A stretch of DNA of 64,000 bases from Candidatus Gastranaerophilales bacterium. Lineage in GTDB: Bacteria; Cyanobacteriota; Vampirovibrionia; Gastranaerophilales; Gastranaerophilaceae. The stretch lies in assembly GCA_944324135.1 (NCBI GenBank), contig CALUVE010000007.1, positions 1 to 64,000 of the forward strand. Reading direction: 5' to 3'. Each line of letters opens with the position of its first letter. The first letter of the stretch is position 1. Below, in pieces: positions 19,049-26,787 of this stretch. The notes beneath the pieces are model-generated. The model was given only the letters and a program-made list of their open reading frames with translations. It was not told the origin of the DNA and searched no databases. The translations under genes were made by a program, and so were the position numbers.

Positions 19049-19255
19049 ATGATTAAAGTAACACCAAAATTTCAAACAGCATACCAAAAAGCAATTGGTC
19101 AGCTTTTAGAACAGAGTGATAAAGATTACCGCAACCTCCAGCTTGCTATGAAAGCAAAACAAGCTCAGAAAACTCCGGTAAAACCTAATATGACTTACGC
19201 TGAAGCTTTAAAAAATTTCTTTGAAAACGGCGTGATGACATTATTAAAAAAATAA
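19049..19255 (+). CDS. Small hypothetical protein
   Basis: 68 aa from the ATG at 19049, which has AAAGGAC upstream. A longer frame starting at 19019 lacks a ribosome-binding site. The product is basic (many Lys and Gln), with an amphipathic C-terminus FFENGVMTLLKK. No signal peptide. Not recognised. It stands alone between era and proB. Confidence 0.55.
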   Translation: MIKVTPKFQTAYQKAIGQLLEQSDKDYRNLQLAMKAKQAQKTPVKPNMTYAEALKNFFENGVMTLLKK

Positions 19256-19313
19256 CAAACAAATCTTACACCATAAGTCTTAACCATAACACGTGAAAAT
19301 AAATACTTCTTTA

Positions 19314-19322
19314 TGCTATAAT
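19314..19322 (+). promoter_or_regulatory. Extended -10 box of proB (leaderless start)
   Basis: TGC-TATAAT ends 6 nt before the proB ATG at 19329 and no ribosome-binding site lies between. It would drive proB, proA and tyrA. Confidence 0.6.
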
Positions 19323-19328
19323 TGAATT

Positions 19329-20468
19329 ATGGATAGAAAAGCTTTTACAGACGTTAAACGTATTGTTATAAAATTGGGAACAAATGTAATCAGAGCTGAT
19401 GACGGTTCAATGTCACTTCCGAGAATATTTTCTTTTATAGAAAATATCTCATCGCTTGTAAAATCAGGCAAAGAAGTAATTGTAATAACCTCCGGCGCTG
19501 TCGGCATGGGAAAAAAGAAACTCGGGCTTGAGAGCACTACAGGTACGGCTCTAAAACAGGCTTGCGCCGCAATCGGACAGTCAAAACTCATGGCAATCTA
19601 TGAAAGCGGTTTTGATTCTTACGGGCTTGTGGCAGCTCAAATCCTTTTGACTGAAGATGATTTTTCAATAAGAACACGTTATCTGAGCCTTAGAACAACT
19701 ATGAATAAACTTCTGGAACTTGGTGTCACCCCGATTATCAACCAGAACGATACAGTTTCAACTATAGAAATCGCACCGCGTTATGCAGATATGCAGGTTT
19801 GCTTTTCCGATAACGACAAACTGTCGGCTCTTGTCGCAAGCGAACTTGATGCGGATTTACTGATAATTCTATCAGATGTAGACGGGCTTTATGACAAAAA
19901 TCCGAAAGAAAATCCGGACGCTAAAATTATAAATAAGGTTGACGAAGTTACTGATGAAATTTTAGCACTCGGCTCCGGAGCATCAGAAGGCGGCAGAGGT
20001 GGAATGATTACCAAACTCAAAGCTGCCCAGATGGTAACAAGATACGGCGGCCGAGTCCTGATTGCTAACGGGAAAGTGCCTTACATCATCAAAAAAATCT
20101 TTGACGGAGAAGAATATGGAACTATGTTTCTCCCGCAAAAAGAATCCCTCTCCGATAAAAAACGATGGATTGGTTATGCAACAAATATTATCGGAAAACT
20201 TGTCGTCAATGATGGAGCTAAAAAAGCACTGCTCAATCAGAAGAGCCTGCTGCCTATCGGGGTTGTTGATGTAGTAAATGAATTTAATAAAGGCGATGTT
20301 GTCTCTATCATTGACGAAAAAGGATATGAATTCGCCCGCGGAATCGTAAATTACAGCTCAGAATCCTGCAAAAAAGTCAGCGGCGCGCACTCTGATGATT
20401 TGCTGAAAATTCTCGGATTTAAGAACTACGATGCAATTATCACACGCGACAATATTACCGTGCTGTAA
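19329..20468 (+). CDS. proB: Glutamate 5-kinase
   Basis: 379 aa. First step of proline synthesis: ATP-dependent phosphorylation of glutamate. An amino-acid-kinase domain (1-260) has VIKLGTNV, ITSGAVGMG, INQNDTVS, FSDNDKLSALVA, ILSDVDGLYD and the GGRGGMITKLKAA motif. A C-terminal PUA domain (about 275-360) is present, as in the long form of the enzyme. It is followed by proA 14 bp downstream in one operon. The mRNA is probably leaderless. Confidence 0.95.
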   Translation: MDRKAFTDVKRIVIKLGTNVIRADDGSMSLPRIFSFIENISSLVKSGKEVIVITSGAVGMGKKKLGLESTTGTALKQACAAIGQSKLMAIYESGFDSYGLVAAQILLTEDDFSIRTRYLSLRTTMNKLLELGVTPIINQNDTVSTIEIAPRYADMQVCFSDNDKLSALVASELDADLLIILSDVDGLYDKNPKENPDAKIINKVDEVTDEILALGSGASEGGRGGMITKLKAAQMVTRYGGRVLIANGKVPYIIKKIFDGEEYGTMFLPQKESLSDKKRWIGYATNIIGKLVVNDGAKKALLNQKSLLPIGVVDVVNEFNKGDVVSIIDEKGYEFARGIVNYSSESCKKVSGAHSDDLLKILGFKNYDAIITRDNITVL

Positions 20469-20482
20469 GGAGGTTAATGGTT

Positions 20483-21733
20483 ATGGAATTTGTAGAAATT
20501 GCAAAAAAAGCAAAAAATGCCGCTTTGCAAATTGCTGATTTGGATACGGAAATCAAAAATCAGGCACTGAACGCTGTAGCAGATAATATTGAAAAAAATA
20601 AAGATAAAATTTTTGAAGCCAATAAAAAAGATTTGCAAGCCGCCGAAGCTCTCGTAAACAGCGGAGAAATTACAAAATCCACATTTAACAGGCTGAAACT
20701 TGATGAAAATAAAATGCGCGATATGGTACAGGGAATCCGTGACATCTCAAAACTTGATGACCCTGTGAATAAAAAATTGCTTGTAAGAGAACTGGACGAG
20801 GGGCTTACTTTATACAAAATTTCCTGCCCTATCGGGGTTCTCGGAATAATTTTTGAAGCAAGACCTGACGTTATCGCACAGATTTCAGCACTCGCCATCA
20901 AATCAGCAAATGCCGTTATCCTCAAAGGAGGCAAAGAATCCATAAATACAAATAAAACAATTCTTTCGGTAATTAATTCCGCACTTGAGGGGATAAAAGA
21001 TTTCCCTAAAAACGTTATCTCACAGGTTTTCACACGCGATGACGTAGCTGAAATGCTTAAATGCGACAAATACATAAACCTGATTATCCCGCGCGGCGGC
21101 AATAGCCTTGTTAAATTTATCAAGTCAAATACAAGTATACCGGTTCTCGGCCACGCAGACGGAATCTGCCACATTTTTGTAGATGAAAGCGCCCCGCTTG
21201 AAATGGCACAAAAAATTGTCACAGATGCCAAAACTCAATACCCGAGCGCATGTAATTCCGTTGAAACACTCCTTATTCACGAGAATTTCCCTTACAAAAA
21301 AGAACTTATGGCAGCACTGGAGCTTGCGGATATCAAATTAATTCCCAATCCGGAAAGCTGGGCTCATGAATACGGAGACAAAATTCTTGCGTATAAATTT
21401 GTCAAAAATACGGATGAAGCTATCGAACATATAAACACTTACGGTTCCGGACATACCGACAGCATTATTACTAAAAATACAGAAAATGCTGAAAAATTTA
21501 TGAACAAAGTTGACTCTGCAGGAGTATACTTCAACGCCTCGACCCGTTTTGCAGACGGTTTCCGCTACGGTTTTGGAGCAGAAGTAGGAATTTCCACAAA
21601 CAAAACCCACGCACGCGGGCCTGTCGGACTGGAGGGGTTGACCATATACAAATACAAACTCATCGGAAACGGTCATATAGTAACGGATTACGCGGCCGGA
21701 ACAAAACAGTTCCACCACAAGGATTTAATATAA
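20483..21733 (+). CDS. proA: Glutamate-5-semialdehyde dehydrogenase (gamma-glutamyl phosphate reductase)
   Basis: 416 aa. Second step of proline synthesis: NADPH-dependent reduction of gamma-glutamyl phosphate. Seen: PIGVLGIIFEARPDV, ILKGGKESINTN, PRGGNSLV, the active-site Cys in YPSACNSVETLL, and EVGISTNKTHARGPVGLEGL. Of two in-frame ATGs (20477 and 20483) I chose 20483, because AAGGAGG at 20467-20473 is 9 nt away from it but only 3 nt from the first. It lies between proB and tyrA. Confidence 0.95.
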   Translation: MEFVEIAKKAKNAALQIADLDTEIKNQALNAVADNIEKNKDKIFEANKKDLQAAEALVNSGEITKSTFNRLKLDENKMRDMVQGIRDISKLDDPVNKKLLVRELDEGLTLYKISCPIGVLGIIFEARPDVIAQISALAIKSANAVILKGGKESINTNKTILSVINSALEGIKDFPKNVISQVFTRDDVAEMLKCDKYINLIIPRGGNSLVKFIKSNTSIPVLGHADGICHIFVDESAPLEMAQKIVTDAKTQYPSACNSVETLLIHENFPYKKELMAALELADIKLIPNPESWAHEYGDKILAYKFVKNTDEAIEHINTYGSGHTDSIITKNTENAEKFMNKVDSAGVYFNASTRFADGFRYGFGAEVGISTNKTHARGPVGLEGLTIYKYKLIGNGHIVTDYAAGTKQFHHKDLI

Positions 21734-21742
21734 GGAGAATTT

Positions 21743-22498
21743 ATGAAAATAGGAGTTGCAGGTCTCGGGTTAATCGGCGGATCAATTTTCAAAGACCTTA
21801 AAGCTTTAGGATACGATGTAATCGGAGTTTCCAAATCTCAAAAAGGCGAAAATATCTATGACAACTATGAAGTTTTGAAAACCTGCAATCTGGTATTTGT
21901 ATGCTCTGCTATGAACAAAACTCTTGAAATTCTGGACAAACTTGAAGATATACTTTCGCCAGATACTGTTGTCACAGATGTTTGCAGCCTGAAAGAATTT
22001 GTCTGCCGCAAAAGCCGCCCGTATAAATTTGTGCCGTCACACCCGATGGCAGGCACTGAACACAAAGGGTTTGAAAATTCTTTTGAGGGATTGTTTAAAG
22101 GTGCAAAATGGGTGATAACCCCTTGTTTCGGAGAGAGTAAGGAACTTGTGGAAATAATCAAACAACTAGGCGCAACGCCTGTCATCACTACCCCCGAAAA
22201 ACATGATGAGGCTGCCGCGATGATTTCGCATATGCCAATGGTTATAGCGCAGGCACTTTTCCTCGCAGCAAGCGAAAATCCACTTGCGCTTGAAATTGCC
22301 TCCAGCGGTTTTCGTGATATGACAAGGCTTGCAATGTCTAATGAAGAAATGGCGTGCGATATGGTCAAAATGAACAGCACTAATATCGAACACTCTATTT
22401 TAAAATTATACAAAGCTGTCGGCGAACTCACCGGCGGGAACTATCCGGCAATCATACACGACATAAAATCAAAACGCTCTAAAATGTTTACAAAATAA
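21743..22498 (+). CDS. tyrA: Prephenate dehydrogenase
   Basis: 251 aa. It carries the NAD(P)-binding GLGLIGGSIFKDL loop at residues 7-19, then VTDVCSLKEFV, the substrate-site motif PSHPMAGTEHKGFENS, and MISHMPMVIAQAL. It oxidatively decarboxylates prephenate (or arogenate) on the way to tyrosine. The chain is short and lacks chorismate mutase and ACT domains, so it is probably not feedback-regulated through an ACT domain. AAGGAG precedes the ATG. It is the last gene of the proB-proA-tyrA operon. Confidence 0.9.
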   Translation: MKIGVAGLGLIGGSIFKDLKALGYDVIGVSKSQKGENIYDNYEVLKTCNLVFVCSAMNKTLEILDKLEDILSPDTVVTDVCSLKEFVCRKSRPYKFVPSHPMAGTEHKGFENSFEGLFKGAKWVITPCFGESKELVEIIKQLGATPVITTPEKHDEAAAMISHMPMVIAQALFLAASENPLALEIASSGFRDMTRLAMSNEEMACDMVKMNSTNIEHSILKLYKAVGELTGGNYPAIIHDIKSKRSKMFTK

Positions 22499-22501
22499 AA
22501 A

Positions 22502-22529
22502 ACAACCCGAAAAAAATTTAACGAGTTGT
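22502..22529 (-). terminator. Terminator between convergent tyrA and the 176-aa gene
   Basis: CGAGTTGT (22522-22529) and ACAACCCG (22502-22509) form an 8-bp stem with one G-T pair. On the minus strand a T-rich run follows, overlapping the end of tyrA. Confidence 0.5.
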
Positions 22530-22563
22530 ATAAATTGTATCATCATAACGTTTTTTGTTTAAA

Positions 22564-23094
22564 TTAATTTATGTTAGTGTTTTTGAAAGCATTGTAAATA
22601 GCGCCGGATACAAAACCGATGATTGCGCCCGGAACTACAAATGCCGCGGTAGGGCGTTTGCATTTAATCATTTTGTGGAAACTGCCTGTAATATTCTTAG
22701 CCATAGCTTTTGACTGTTCATCAACTGTCTTGACAATCACTTTAAATTCTTTGGCAAGATTGGCAGCATTTTCTTTGCCTGATTTCAACAAATCATCTGC
22801 GATGCTGTTAGCTTTCTTGAAATTCTTTTCATCAATCATCTTGATGAAAGCATCATGTGCTAACGTTCTGTCTTCTGCCGGAAGACTTTTCAACTTTGAT
22901 ACCATATTTTTGTTGGTATCTTTACGTGCTGAATTGATAATTGCACGATAAGGAATGTCTTTTAATTCTTCAGTTGTTAATGGAATAACCTGTTTTGCGA
23001 TGTAACCTGTGACACCGCCTGCAACGGTAGCTTTCAATACACTTGAAAATACTCCGCGTCTGTTTCCGTCATTTTGTACTGCTGTTACTGTCAT
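22564..23094 (-). CDS. Hypothetical protein with the N-terminal signature and two hydrophobic segments
   Basis: 176 aa. It starts MTVTAVQN, fitting M-x-V-x-x-V-x-N, followed by GVFSSV. A short Ala/Gly-rich segment (about 21-36, LKATVAGGVTGYIAKQVIP) and a C-terminal one (about 148-166, PTAAFVVPGAIIGFVSGAIY) flank a charged helical middle. The two ends may associate with the membrane. Same architecture style as the 283-aa protein at 4213-5064. No known domain recognised. No ribosome-binding site is evident. Confidence 0.65.
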   Translation of the reverse strand: MTVTAVQNDGNRRGVFSSVLKATVAGGVTGYIAKQVIPLTTEELKDIPYRAIINSARKDTNKNMVSKLKSLPAEDRTLAHDAFIKMIDEKNFKKANSIADDLLKSGKENAANLAKEFKVIVKTVDEQSKAMAKNITGSFHKMIKCKRPTAAFVVPGAIIGFVSGAIYNAFKNTNIN

Positions 23095-23287
23095 AGCTAA
23101 TAAACCCTTACTTAACTACTACCACACTCTTAATATCAACGGGAATTTGCTTAGGACTACTGTATTTGTTTATATAAACTACAGCAATCTTGCAGCTTCC
23201 TTTCCATTAATATAGCAGATTTACACTTAAATATTTTAACAGATGCTAAAACTGAGTAATTAAATCCTTTACCAGTTTACCACAATA

Positions 23288-24325
23288 CTATTTTTTTGTC
23301 AATACTTTGATGAAATTTAACGCAAACATAATTAACACAATTATGCAGATTGCAACCATGTAAATCTTTATAGTTCCGTGTCCTGAGAGCAATGCAGCGA
23401 GGCCGCCGGCTATAATTGCAACGGAAGTGAGGATAAATACCGTTTTTTTCTGAGAAAATCCTGCGTGGAGAAGTTTGTGGTGAATATGTTCAGCATCCGC
23501 AACAAACGGAGATTTGCCTTTAGAAATTCTGCGAAGAGAAGAAAAAGTTATATCCATAATAGGAACAGCCAGCACAACAAACGGCAGCAAAATTGCAATC
23601 GTAGCTGTTTTCATAACACCTGTTATTGAGATTGTGGCAAGCAAAAAACCGGAAAATAATGCACCGCTGTCACCCATAAATATTTTTGCAGGGTTAAAGT
23701 TATAAGTCAAAAATGCTAGCATGGCACCTGCAAGGATAAAACCAATCAAGGCACTGATAGGACTTGACGGAGACATTGTAACCGCAATAATAGCAAGAGT
23801 AATCGCATTCACTGTGACAACAGAACCGGCTAACCCGTCAACTCCGTCTATAAAGTTAACTGCGTTACTGATACCCACAATCCATAAAAGCGTAATAGGA
23901 TATGACCAAAATCCGAGTTCCATTCCGCCAAAAAACGGAATGCTGCTGATTTGAACCCCGAGGAGATAAACCAGAGTAGCAATTGCGATTTGTATAAACA
24001 ATTTAAACTTGGCATTCAGATTGTAAATATCATCCACAAGCCCGAGCAGAAACATCAGCGAGCTGCCCAGCAAAATTCCGGACAACCTGCTGCCATAGGG
24101 GTAGTAACTGAGAAAAACCAGACACAGAAATGTCAGCATCGTACTTGCCCAGATGGCAACCCCGCCTATTCTTGAAACCGGTTTGGTATGAATTTTACGT
24201 TCCCCCGGGAGGTCAACAAGCCCCTCTTTTCTTGAAAAATCAATAACCATAGGTACAATAAATACACCTATGATGTATGCAATAATTGTTCCTATAACGT
24301 GAGCATGTGTTAATTTAATTAAAAT
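23288..24325 (-). CDS. MraY/WecA/TagO-type undecaprenyl-phosphate sugar-1-phosphate transferase
   Basis: 345 aa if read from an ATT at 24325. The family moves HexNAc-1-phosphate from a UDP-sugar to undecaprenyl phosphate, starting surface polysaccharide synthesis. Seen: DLPGERKIHTKPVSRIGG, LVDDIYNL (DDxxD-type), NFIDGVDGLAG, FMGDSGALFSGF and the HIHHKLL motif of the WecA/TagO branch, with about 10 membrane spans. The first in-frame ATG is at 24250, but it has no ribosome-binding site and would cut off the first span. The frame is open upstream and encodes VIGTIIAYIIGVFIVPM, a proper membrane helix. GAGGA at 24337-24333 lies 7 nt before ATT. No ATG, GTG or TTG exists in that extension. Co-transcribed with glyA, 15 bp upstream. 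Confidence 0.82.
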   Translation of the reverse strand: MLIKLTHAHVIGTIIAYIIGVFIVPMVIDFSRKEGLVDLPGERKIHTKPVSRIGGVAIWASTMLTFLCLVFLSYYPYGSRLSGILLGSSLMFLLGLVDDIYNLNAKFKLFIQIAIATLVYLLGVQISSIPFFGGMELGFWSYPITLLWIVGISNAVNFIDGVDGLAGSVVTVNAITLAIIAVTMSPSSPISALIGFILAGAMLAFLTYNFNPAKIFMGDSGALFSGFLLATISITGVMKTATIAILLPFVVLAVPIMDITFSSLRRISKGKSPFVADAEHIHHKLLHAGFSQKKTVFILTSVAIIAGGLAALLSGHGTIKIYMVAICIIVLIMFALNFIKVLTKK

Positions 24326-24340
24326 TGTCCTGTCCTCATA

Positions 24341-25579
24341 TTAGCTATAAAGCGGGTATTTTTTGCAGAGTTTAAGAGAACGTTCTCTTAAATTTTTTAA
24401 ACCCAACTCATTATCTGATGAAAATATAGCAGATGCAATAATTTTTGCAACTTCAACCATATCGTCCTCTTTGAATCCGCGTGTAGTGACCGCAGGAGTA
24501 CCGAGTCTTATGCCGCTTGTTACAAAAGGACTTTGCGGATCATTCGGAACTGTATTTTTATTTGCGGTAATTCCGACTCTTTCAAGCACATTTGCCATAT
24601 CTTTGCCGGTTTTTCCGGTTCTTCTTAAATCAAGTGTCATCAGGTGGTTTTCCGTCATACCGCCTACTATATCCATCCCCTCATCCATAAGTCCCTGTGC
24701 CAGAGCTTTTGCGTTTTTAACAATTTGCTGTGCATAGGTTTTGAATTCAGGTTTAGAAGCTTCAAGAAGAGCAACTGCTTTACCTGCAATAATATGTTCC
24801 AGAGGGCCGCCTTGCATACCCGGGAATACAGCCTTATCAATTCCTTGTGCGTGTTCATTAGAGCACATAATGATGCCACCTCTCGGGCCGCGCAAAGATT
24901 TGTGGGTTGTAGTAGTCACAAAATGTGCATAAGGCGCCGGAGACGGGTGGATACCTGCAGCTACAAGCCCTGCAATATGTGCAATATCCGCAAGAAGATA
25001 TGCACCTACTTCATCTGCGATTTCTCTGAATCTCTTAAAATCAATAATTTTTGAATAGTTGCTGCCGCCGCAAATAATCAATTTAGGACGGTGTTCTTTA
25101 GCCTTGGCTAGGACATCATCATAATCAATGCAGCCATTTTCATCAACACCGTAACTTTTTACATCAAAATAAAGCCCTGAAAAATTAACCGGTGAACCGT
25201 GAGAGAGGTGGCCGCCGTTTGACAAATCCATACCGAGGACTTTGTCGCCTGGTTTCATTGTATACATAAATACTGCCATATTAGCCTGAGCACCGCTGTG
25301 CGGCTGAACGTTGGCATGTTCCATTCCAAAAAGCTCACAGGCTCTTTTCTGGGCTATTTCTTCGATTACATCAATATGTTCACAGCCGTTGTAGAATCTT
25401 TTGTGAGGTTTACCCTCTGCATATTTGTTTGTGAGAACACTCCCGCATGCTTCCATGACTGCCAGAGATGTGCAGTTTTCGCTTGCAATAAGTTCTATGG
25501 TATTTTGCTGTCTTTCAAGCTCTAATTCAATCTGTTCCGCAACAACGGGATCAACTTTTTTTAAATGTTCTAAATTCAT
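24341..25579 (-). CDS. glyA: Serine hydroxymethyltransferase
   Basis: 412 aa. Pyridoxal-phosphate enzyme interconverting serine and glycine with tetrahydrofolate, the main source of one-carbon units. Seen: [10 protein letters not shown] near residue 31, [35 protein letters not shown], and the PLP-lysine motif [14 protein letters not shown]. The C-terminus is normal. A ribosome-binding site (AGAGAGGGG) precedes the ATG. The WecA-like gene follows immediately, its frame continuing from the glyA stop codon. Confidence 0.97.
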   Translation of the reverse strand: MNLEHLKKVDPVVAEQIELELERQQNTIELIASENCTSLAVMEACGSVLTNKYAEGKPHKRFYNGCEHIDVIEEIAQKRACELFGMEHANVQPHSGAQANMAVFMYTMKPGDKVLGMDLSNGGHLSHGSPVNFSGLYFDVKSYGVDENGCIDYDDVLAKAKEHRPKLIICGGSNYSKIIDFKRFREIADEVGAYLLADIAHIAGLVAAGIHPSPAPYAHFVTTTTHKSLRGPRGGIIMCSNEHAQGIDKAVFPGMQGGPLEHIIAGKAVALLEASKPEFKTYAQQIVKNAKALAQGLMDEGMDIVGGMTENHLMTLDLRRTGKTGKDMANVLERVGITANKNTVPNDPQSPFVTSGIRLGTPAVTTRGFKEDDMVEVAKIIASAIFSSDNELGLKNLRERSLKLCKKYPLYS

Positions 25580-25684
25580 GTAATCCGCCCCTCTCTTTTT
25601 TGTTTTTAATTATAAGATAAAAAGGAAAAGAGAGCAACGATTAAACAAAATTTTACCGGAGGGTTTGATATTACAACGGACTCG

Positions 25685-26473
25685 CTACTTTATACCCCAA
25701 AATTCCTGCATACGGCTGATTTCGCCTGAGCGTACCATTGTTTCAATCATAAAGTTAACTCTGTCAAGCATACGCTCTGACTTTTTGCCTTTTCTAAAAG
25801 CTACAGCGTAATGCTCCATGGAATATCTCTTTGATAAAATTTCAACAGACGGGTCATCAAGCGCAAACCGTAATAATATTGTATCATCCGCAACTATAGC
25901 CTCAGCCTTTCCTGCTTTCAGAGCTTTATATGCTTCAGGATAAGTTCTGTAGCCTATGACAATAGCCTCCGGCACTGCAAGACGCAAATTTTTCTCACTG
26001 GTAGAACCGTAAACAATAATTACTTTCTTTTTGTTTAACTCTTTTAAAGAAGTAACAGAACTGCCTTTTCTTACCATAATAGCCTGACCTGCGATATGAT
26101 AAGTTGAAGAAAAATCAATCAGCTGAAGCCTCTGCGATGTCACTGACATTGTTGCGACAAGTATATCAACGGCACCGGAACTCAGTTTCATTATTCTGTT
26201 TGATGGAGTGACCGGCACAAATTCTATCTGCTCTTCATTTCCAAAAATTAAATAGCATATTTTTTTTGCAATATCAATATCATACCCTATATTTTTGCCG
26301 TCTTTATCCAGAAAGCCGAACGGTTTTGTATCAGTTTTGACCCCGACAATTATTTTACCGCGGGCTTTTATGGTATCAAGCAAATCTTTCGGAGCTTCTT
26401 CTTTTTTCTTACCGCATCCGCTCAAGATTACCACCGTCATCAAAACCAGAATTATTAATATCTTCTTTAGCAT
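25685..26473 (-). CDS. Amino-acid-type ABC transporter binding lipoprotein (family 3)
   Basis: 262 aa from the ATG at 26473, which has AGAGG 6 nt upstream. A TTG two codons earlier is less likely. The signal peptide ends in the lipobox LSGC, giving a lipid-anchored Cys near residue 20. The mature part matches the family-3 fold: GKIIVGVKTDTKPFGFLDKDG, GYDIDIAKKI, VDILVATMSVTSQRLQLIDFS and EAIVADDTILLRF. Such proteins bind a polar amino acid for import. No permease or ATPase gene is next to it. Confidence 0.85.
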   Translation of the reverse strand: MLKKILIILVLMTVVILSGCGKKKEEAPKDLLDTIKARGKIIVGVKTDTKPFGFLDKDGKNIGYDIDIAKKICYLIFGNEEQIEFVPVTPSNRIMKLSSGAVDILVATMSVTSQRLQLIDFSSTYHIAGQAIMVRKGSSVTSLKELNKKKVIIVYGSTSEKNLRLAVPEAIVIGYRTYPEAYKALKAGKAEAIVADDTILLRFALDDPSVEILSKRYSMEHYAVAFRKGKKSERMLDRVNFMIETMVRSGEISRMQEFWGIK

Positions 26474-26787
26474 TACCAACCTCTTTTTTGTGATTATAAT
26501 ACTTTAAATATTAAATAACTGTCAACCGAATTTCTGTAATGACCTAGTTCTTTTCTTACACATAAGAAACCCAATGCACACAATCCGGCACACACACTTC
26601 ATCCCCATTTTCAAAATCCGCATCTATACCGGGGACTAAAATTTTTCGTTACAAATAGCCTGACAAGATAACCGCTTTTGGCAATGTTTATCACCATACA
26701 AAAATACATAATCAGGTATAAGTTTGTTTTTTAAAATATTTTTTTAGGGTTTTTAGATAAAAAACTCTCAAACACAAGGAGGTAAAA
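26474..26787. other. Intergenic region upstream of the SLH protein gene
   Basis: About 310 bp between two divergent genes. It holds the ribosome-binding site of the SLH gene (AAGGAGG at 26778-26784) and AT-rich runs near 26725-26765. I found no convincing -35/-10 pair, hairpin or repeat. A long untranslated leader for the SLH mRNA is possible. Confidence 0.4.

Noticed and set aside
20560-21231. 223-aa open frame on the minus strand
   Set aside because: Lies antisense to proA, which has all family motifs.
21865-22431. 188-aa open frame on the minus strand
   Set aside because: Antisense to tyrA; no start signal or recognisable domain.
25580-25684. Possible glycine riboswitch upstream of glyA
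   Set aside because: The ~100 bp leader shows no glycine-aptamer-like core or paired hairpins; an ordinary ribosome-binding site explains the start.
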